A DNA stretch of 9,373 nucleotides from Kiritimatiellia bacterium. GTDB lineage: Bacteria > Verrucomicrobiota > Kiritimatiellia > RFP12 > UBA3636. Made by a program: the position numbers and the translations under genes. The notes under the pieces were generated by a model. That model worked only from the letters and a program-made list of their open reading frames with translations, was not told where the DNA came from and searched no databases. Shown here piece by piece: positions 6,183 to 9,373 of this stretch. How positions within the stretch are numbered: the first letter of the stretch is position 1; every line of letters begins with the position of its first letter. Where the stretch lies: assembly GCA_017450425.1 (NCBI GenBank), contig JAFSUV010000259.1:1-9373 (forward strand), read 5' to 3'.

Positions 6183-6775
6183 CCAGCCGCCTGCGCTCCG
6201 CCGGCCCGTGCGCGCCCGAAATCGAACGCGCCCCTGTTCGCTTCGACGAACTGGGGCTTGACGCTTTTTTCGATTGCCGCGTGCCAGACTCCGGTCTCGA
6301 AGTCGAGAGCCCGCGAAAGCATGCCCACGAGGATCGTGTTGGAGAGTTTCGCGTTGCCCATCCGCTCCGCTTCGGCGTCGCAATCGCATGCGACGAGACG
6401 CGGAAACGCCCTTTGGAGACGCTCGGCGACATCGGCAGGGTACGTGGCCTTGCCGCTCGAAACCGTGACGGGCACGACCGCGCGGGTGTTCACCACGGCC
6501 ATTGCGCCCGGTGCCAGGTAATGCGCCCACCGCAACGCCTCCACCGGCTCGAGCGCGCCGATGGCGTCTGCCGTGCCTTCGCGCACGAGCGGACTGCCCA
6601 CGTGGCTGCCGAACCGCACGAAGGCGCGCACCGACCCGCCGCGCTGCGCCATGCCGTGCGTCTCGTTGGCCATTACATCAAGACCGGCGAGCTCGGCCGC
6701 TTTTCCGATTATCTTCGCCGCGAGCAAGATGCCTTGCCCGCCGACTCCGCAGAGTACTATCGACTTAAGATCCAC
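6179..6775 (-). CDS. iorB: Indolepyruvate:ferredoxin oxidoreductase beta-type subunit (POR gamma domain)
   Basis: Small subunit of 2-oxoacid:ferredoxin oxidoreductases of the indolepyruvate type, which oxidatively decarboxylate aryl pyruvates to acyl-CoA with reduced ferredoxin in anaerobes. The 198-residue protein starts VDLKSIVLCGVGGQGILLAAKI, with the glycine-rich motif GVGGQG (10-15). It continues with NETHGMAQRGGSVRAFVRFG (37-56), the GxGTAD-like REGTADAI, and LSNTILVG. It has no thiamine-diphosphate or iron-sulfur domain, so it needs an IorA partner, and none is seen here. The start is the GTG at 6775-6773, supported by a good Shine-Dalgarno. The gap from the larC stop is 2 bases. The substrate could be another 2-oxo acid, since POR/KOR gamma subunits share this fold; the QRGGSV form favours IorB. 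Confidence 0.87.
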   Translation of the reverse strand: MDLKSIVLCGVGGQGILLAAKIIGKAAELAGLDVMANETHGMAQRGGSVRAFVRFGSHVGSPLVREGTADAIGALEPVEALRWAHYLAPGAMAVVNTRAVVPVTVSSGKATYPADVAERLQRAFPRLVACDCDAEAERMGNAKLSNTILVGMLSRALDFETGVWHAAIEKSVKPQFVEANRGAFDFGRARAGGAQAAG

Positions 6776-6777
6776 CG

Positions 6778-7962
6778 CTACGCCTCCATTCCGAAATCAA
6801 ACTCACGCTTCCTTTTTTCGACGCCGTACCCGGTGCCGAGTTTGTAGCGGACGCGCCCTGCCGCGCCGCCGAGATCTCCGTCCGTGAACGTCCTGGCCAG
6901 TTCGTACCGCGCACAGTCTATGCGCCTTACGCCAAACGTGGAAGTCTCCTTCAAAATCGCCGCCGCGACGCCGTCGGCGCAGTCGCAGCTGCAAATCACG
7001 CGAAGAAGCGCGCCCGGCCTGTTCTTTTTCATCTGCAGCGGCGAAAGCGACACGTCTAGCGCGCCCGGCACCGCGCGGAGGCGCTCGCAGGCGCGGCCGA
7101 GCTGCTCGCCGGTCATGTCGTCGATGTTGCACATCAGTTCCGTCGCCGCGCCGTTCGGGCCGGCGCCGTCTCCCTCGCCGCTTTCGCAGAGAAAAGCCCG
7201 CACCGCGTTCGTGCGCCCCGGAACGACGCGATGGCCGAAGCCCGTGCCCGCGCCGACAACCTTTGCAAGGGGCATCGGCCCCCACTGCCCGACGAAATGC
7301 CTGAGAAGCGCCGCGCCCGTCGGCGTCAAAAGCTCGCCGGCCGAAGCGTCGTCTCCCCGCCACGGGATGCCGGAGAGGAGGTTCAGCGTGGCCGGCGCCG
7401 GAACTGGCAGCACCCCGTGTGCGCAGCGGACGGTTCCGCCGCCGGCGTTTGGCGCGGAGGCGGCAATCCTGTCCGGCGCGATTTCGGCGATGAGCGCGCA
7501 CACGCACACGATGTCCGCGATGGCGTCGAGCGTGCCGACTTCATGGAAATGTATGTCGCCGACGGGCTTGCCGTGCGCACGGCTTTCCGCCTCGGCAATC
7601 AGCCCGTAAACTTCAAGCGCATCGGCGCGGACGGCGGCCTGGAGCGGGAGCGATTCGATCGTGGCTCTCACGTCGGCAAGCGAAGCATGGTGGTGGTGCC
7701 CGTGGCCATGCCCATGGTCGTGGTCGTGGTCATGCGCGTGATGCGGTTCGACTTCGGCCAAAACCCCATCGACCGAAACGTCGAACACGTTGCCCGCAAG
7801 ACCGCATCGCTCGGCGCGCCCGAGCGAAAGCGACACGCGCTTCGGCCCCATTGCCTGGAGTCTGGAGAGCGAGCGCGCGGGGTCTGGCACAAGACCAAGC
7901 AGGGCGGCGGCGAGCATGTCGCCGGCCGCTCCGGATTCAAGCTGGAAAAACAGCGTTTTCAT
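6778..7962 (-). CDS. larC: Nickel-pincer cofactor biosynthesis protein LarC (nickel insertion)
   Basis: LarC is the CTP-dependent nickel-insertion enzyme (cyclometallase) that completes the NPN cofactor of lactate racemase and its homologues. The 394-residue single frame covers both parts of the family. The N-terminal part contains ESGAAGDMLAAALLGL (9-24), a histidine-rich segment (74-92: repeated His-Asp and His-Gly, then four His), DIHFHEVGTLDAIADIV (136-152), GGGTVRCAHGVLPVPAPAT (174-192) and ELLTPTGAAL (210-219). The C-terminal part contains CNIDDMTGEQLG (278-289), SPLQMKKNRPG (307-317) and LKETSTFGVR (337-346). In Lactobacillus plantarum the two parts lie in different frames joined by a programmed frameshift; here they are continuous. 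The ATG (7962-7960) comes 4 bases after the larB stop with no clear Shine-Dalgarno, so translation is probably coupled. The histidines may hold nickel. Confidence 0.95.
   Translation of the reverse strand: MKTLFFQLESGAAGDMLAAALLGLVPDPARSLSRLQAMGPKRVSLSLGRAERCGLAGNVFDVSVDGVLAEVEPHHAHDHDHDHGHGHGHHHHASLADVRATIESLPLQAAVRADALEVYGLIAEAESRAHGKPVGDIHFHEVGTLDAIADIVCVCALIAEIAPDRIAASAPNAGGGTVRCAHGVLPVPAPATLNLLSGIPWRGDDASAGELLTPTGAALLRHFVGQWGPMPLAKVVGAGTGFGHRVVPGRTNAVRAFLCESGEGDGAGPNGAATELMCNIDDMTGEQLGRACERLRAVPGALDVSLSPLQMKKNRPGALLRVICSCDCADGVAAAILKETSTFGVRRIDCARYELARTFTDGDLGGAAGRVRYKLGTGYGVEKRKREFDFGMEA
6783..6787 (-). promoter_or_regulatory. Ribosome binding site fixing the GTG start of iorB
   Basis: GGAGG on the minus strand lies in the last codons of larC, 7 bases before the GTG at 6775. 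It is the best Shine-Dalgarno match I found among the starts in this window. It supports the non-ATG start, independent initiation of iorB, and its membership of the same message as larC. Confidence 0.8.
7687..7743 (-). repeat. Histidine-codon repeat inside larC
   Basis: A short, degenerate tandem of CAT/CAC alternating with GAC/GGC or GGC/GGG codons encodes residues 74-92 (fourteen His among nineteen). It is an in-frame coding repeat, not an intergenic element. His-rich loops at this place are common in LarC and other nickel-handling proteins, and would be a site prone to slippage and length change. Confidence 0.85.
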
Positions 7963-7966
7963 CGTG

Positions 7967-8719
7967 CTAGAGGTGGTTTATCCGCGAAGCGAGAAAACCT
8001 GCGCCGAAGCCGTTGTCGATATTCATCACCGCGACGCCCGAGGCGCAGCTGTTCAGCATCGAAAGCAGCGCGGACACGCCGCCGAAGGAAGCGCCGTAGC
8101 CGACGCTCGTAGGGACGGCAAGGACAGGCGCCGAGACAAGACCTCCCACCACGCTCGCGAGCGCCCCTTCCATGCCGGCGATGGCGATCACGACCCTTGC
8201 GCGCTGCAATGTGTCGAGACCGGCGAGAAGCCGGTGCAAGCCGGCCACGCCCACATCGTACAGCCGCGTCACGCGGTTGCCGAGCGCTTCGGCCGTGAGT
8301 GCGGCCTCCTCGGCGACCTTGAGGTCGCTCGTGCCGGCGCAGCAGACGCAGATTTCGCCCTTGCCGTCCGGCGCCGGTTTTTCCCCGACCAGCGCGAAGC
8401 CGCTCGTCTCGTCGTAATCGACGCCGCCGACTTCGCGTTCGAGCATTTTGGCCGCCTCGCCGGAAATGCGGGTCGCCAAAACGGTGGCGATGCCCAGGCT
8501 GCGCATTCGCGAGACTATTCCGCAAATTTGCGCCGGTGTCTTCCCGGCGCCGTAAACCACCTCCGCCGCACCCTGGCGCAGGGAGCGGTGGAGGTCGATT
8601 TTCGCAAAGCCGATATCGTCAAAAGGCGCGCGTTTGAGCGCACGCACCGCTTCGTCTGTGGAAACGGCGCCAGAGCGGATGCCCTCGACAAGTTCGCGCA
8701 GTCCGCTCTCGTCCATCAT
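7967..8719 (-). CDS. larB: NPN cofactor biosynthesis protein LarB (pyridinium carboxylase/hydrolase)
   Basis: LarB carboxylates the pyridinium ring of nicotinic acid adenine dinucleotide and cleaves the product to the mononucleotide, the first step to the NPN cofactor. The 250-residue protein has a helical N-terminal region, then EVVYGAGKTPAQ (53-64) and a PurE-like domain. Within that domain are CAGTSDLKVAEEAALTAEALG (127-147), LYDVGVAGLHRLL (153-165), IAIAGMEGALASVVGGLV (178-195), AVPTSVGYGASFGG (201-214), MLNSCASGVAVMNIDNGFGA (221-240). Cys225 in MLNSCA should be the catalytic cysteine known to bond covalently to the substrate in the L. plantarum enzyme. The start is the first of two tandem ATG codons (8719-8717), in an ATGA overlap with the rhaA stop. 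A 4-base gap separates larB from larC. The longer frame through rhaA is a shadow. Confidence 0.95.
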   Translation of the reverse strand: MMDESGLRELVEGIRSGAVSTDEAVRALKRAPFDDIGFAKIDLHRSLRQGAAEVVYGAGKTPAQICGIVSRMRSLGIATVLATRISGEAAKMLEREVGGVDYDETSGFALVGEKPAPDGKGEICVCCAGTSDLKVAEEAALTAEALGNRVTRLYDVGVAGLHRLLAGLDTLQRARVVIAIAGMEGALASVVGGLVSAPVLAVPTSVGYGASFGGVSALLSMLNSCASGVAVMNIDNGFGAGFLASRINHL

Positions 8720-9373
8720 TTGCGCTTGCCGAGTACGCGCTTCTCGTACTGCTCGACGGCGGAGAACCAATCCTCGCGCGCGGGGAGACCCTTGCGGCGG
8801 CACCACTCGGCCCAGACATCGCCGACCGGGTAGTTCTTGACTTCCTCCTGGAGCATCAGCAGCTCCGTGAACCTCCCCTGCTCCTGCAGGCGGGCCATCT
8901 TTTCGTTTGGCTGCAGGAGCGCGGCGAGAAGCGCCTTGAGCATGTTGCGCATGCCGATCACCCACGCGGCGATGCGGTTGATCGAGGCGTCGAAGTAGTC
9001 GAGCGCGAGGATGACGCGCTCCGGACCGGCCAGCGCGATTTCGCGGGCGATGTCGAAGAGCATGTCGTCCTGCCTGAGCACATGGTCGCTGTCCCAGCGC
9101 ACCGGGCGCGACACGTGGAACGCGACCTTGTCGGCGAAGAGCAGCATCGACGAAATCTTGTCCGCCACGTTTTCGCTGAGATGGAAGTGGCCGCTGTCGA
9201 GAAGGCACAGCACGTTGTTCTTCGCGGCATAGTTCATGTAGAACTCGTGCGACCCCACGGTGTAGCTCTCCATGCCGATGCCGAAGAGCTTGCTCTCGAT
9301 CGTCACGGCGACGAGCGAGCGGTCGTAGTCCGTCGCGAAGATTTCGTCGAGCGACTTCTTGTAAATCGCGCGC
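8716..9373 (-). CDS. rhaA: L-rhamnose isomerase, 5' end cut by window edge
   Basis: RhaA interconverts L-rhamnose and L-rhamnulose, the first step of rhamnose breakdown toward DHAP and L-lactaldehyde. About 219 C-terminal residues are present, a little over half of the usual length near 420; the frame is open to the window edge. Signatures are TIESKLFGIGMESYTVGSHEF, LDSGHFH (9204-9184), KISSML, FHVSRPVRWDSDH, ALDYFDASINRIAAWVIG and the C-terminal YEKRVLGKRK. By comparison with E. coli RhaA as I recall it, the metal and catalytic residues Asp267, His270, His294, Asp302, Asp304 and Asp334 all have counterparts here, so the enzyme should be active. The stop TGA (8718-8716) overlaps the larB ATG by 4 bases. 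Translational coupling of a sugar isomerase to nickel-cofactor genes is unusual. Promoter and upstream genes lie outside the window. Confidence 0.95.
   Translation of the reverse strand, partial: RAIYKKSLDEIFATDYDRSLVAVTIESKLFGIGMESYTVGSHEFYMNYAAKNNVLCLLDSGHFHLSENVADKISSMLLFADKVAFHVSRPVRWDSDHVLRQDDMLFDIAREIALAGPERVILALDYFDASINRIAAWVIGMRNMLKALLAALLQPNEKMARLQEQGRFTELLMLQEEVKNYPVGDVWAEWCRRKGLPAREDWFSAVEQYEKRVLGKRK

Noticed and set aside
5016..6530. A 504-codon minus-strand frame antisense to cysS
   Set aside because: Antisense to clear cysS motifs, no family similarity, and it overlaps iorB in another frame.
5645..6847. A 400-codon plus-strand frame across the end of cysS and all of iorB
   Set aside because: Out of frame with cysS, antisense to iorB, Arg-rich, no motif.
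7680..7745. The repeat in larC as a CRISPR, minisatellite or operator
   Set aside because: It is an in-frame His-Asp/His-Gly codon repeat of a kind expected in LarC; there is no spacer structure.
8720..9208. Extending larB upstream through rhaA
   Set aside because: The extra frame is out of phase with rhaA's conserved motifs and reads as Arg/Gly-rich shadow; the tandem ATG at 8719 in an ATGA overlap fits the LarB length.

Overview
The window is GC-rich bacterial DNA in which almost every base is coding. It holds nine protein genes in four transcription units. No rRNA, tRNA, mobile element, CRISPR array or phage gene is visible. The gene content (a split CoaB, a class IV aminotransferase, a mixed-type ArgG, and NPN-cofactor genes beside sugar catabolism) and the protein style suggest an anaerobic PVC-group bacterium, possibly Kiritimatiellota or Verrucomicrobiota. 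That placement is an inference from how the proteins look, not a computed assignment.

Layout: (1) Positions 1-1009, minus: argG, argininosuccinate synthase, cut by the left edge. It has its own clear sigma70-type promoter in the 160-base gap before it. (2) Positions 1170-2862, minus: ilvE (branched-chain aminotransferase) followed by a stand-alone coaB. (3) Positions 3150-6182, plus: a secreted or lipoprotein parvulin-type prolyl isomerase, then ispF and cysS. Unit 3 is divergent from unit 2 across a 287-base gap that holds two near-identical promoters in inverted orientation. (4) Positions 6179-9373, minus: rhaA (L-rhamnose isomerase, cut by the right edge), larB, larC and an iorB-like 2-oxoacid:ferredoxin oxidoreductase subunit. 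These are packed with a 4-base overlap, a 4-base gap and a 2-base gap. Units 3 and 4 meet tail to tail and share the tetranucleotide CTAG as opposing stop codons.

How the genes fit together: units 1-3 are housekeeping functions (arginine, branched-chain amino acids and CoA, isoprenoids, cysteinyl-tRNA, envelope protein folding). Unit 4 is the most interesting. LarB and LarC make and metallate the nickel-pincer nucleotide (NPN) cofactor of lactate racemase and related 2-hydroxyacid or sugar-acid epimerases. Here they are translationally chained to L-rhamnose isomerase. Rhamnose breakdown yields L-lactaldehyde and hence L-lactate, so an NPN-dependent racemase or epimerase in this pathway is a reasonable but untested hypothesis. 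LarA, LarE and the IorA partner are not in the window.

The second point of interest is a shared promoter architecture upstream of argG, ilvE and the isomerase gene. In addition to the -35 and -10 boxes, all three share spacer sequence and a GCGTTT block near the predicted transcription start.
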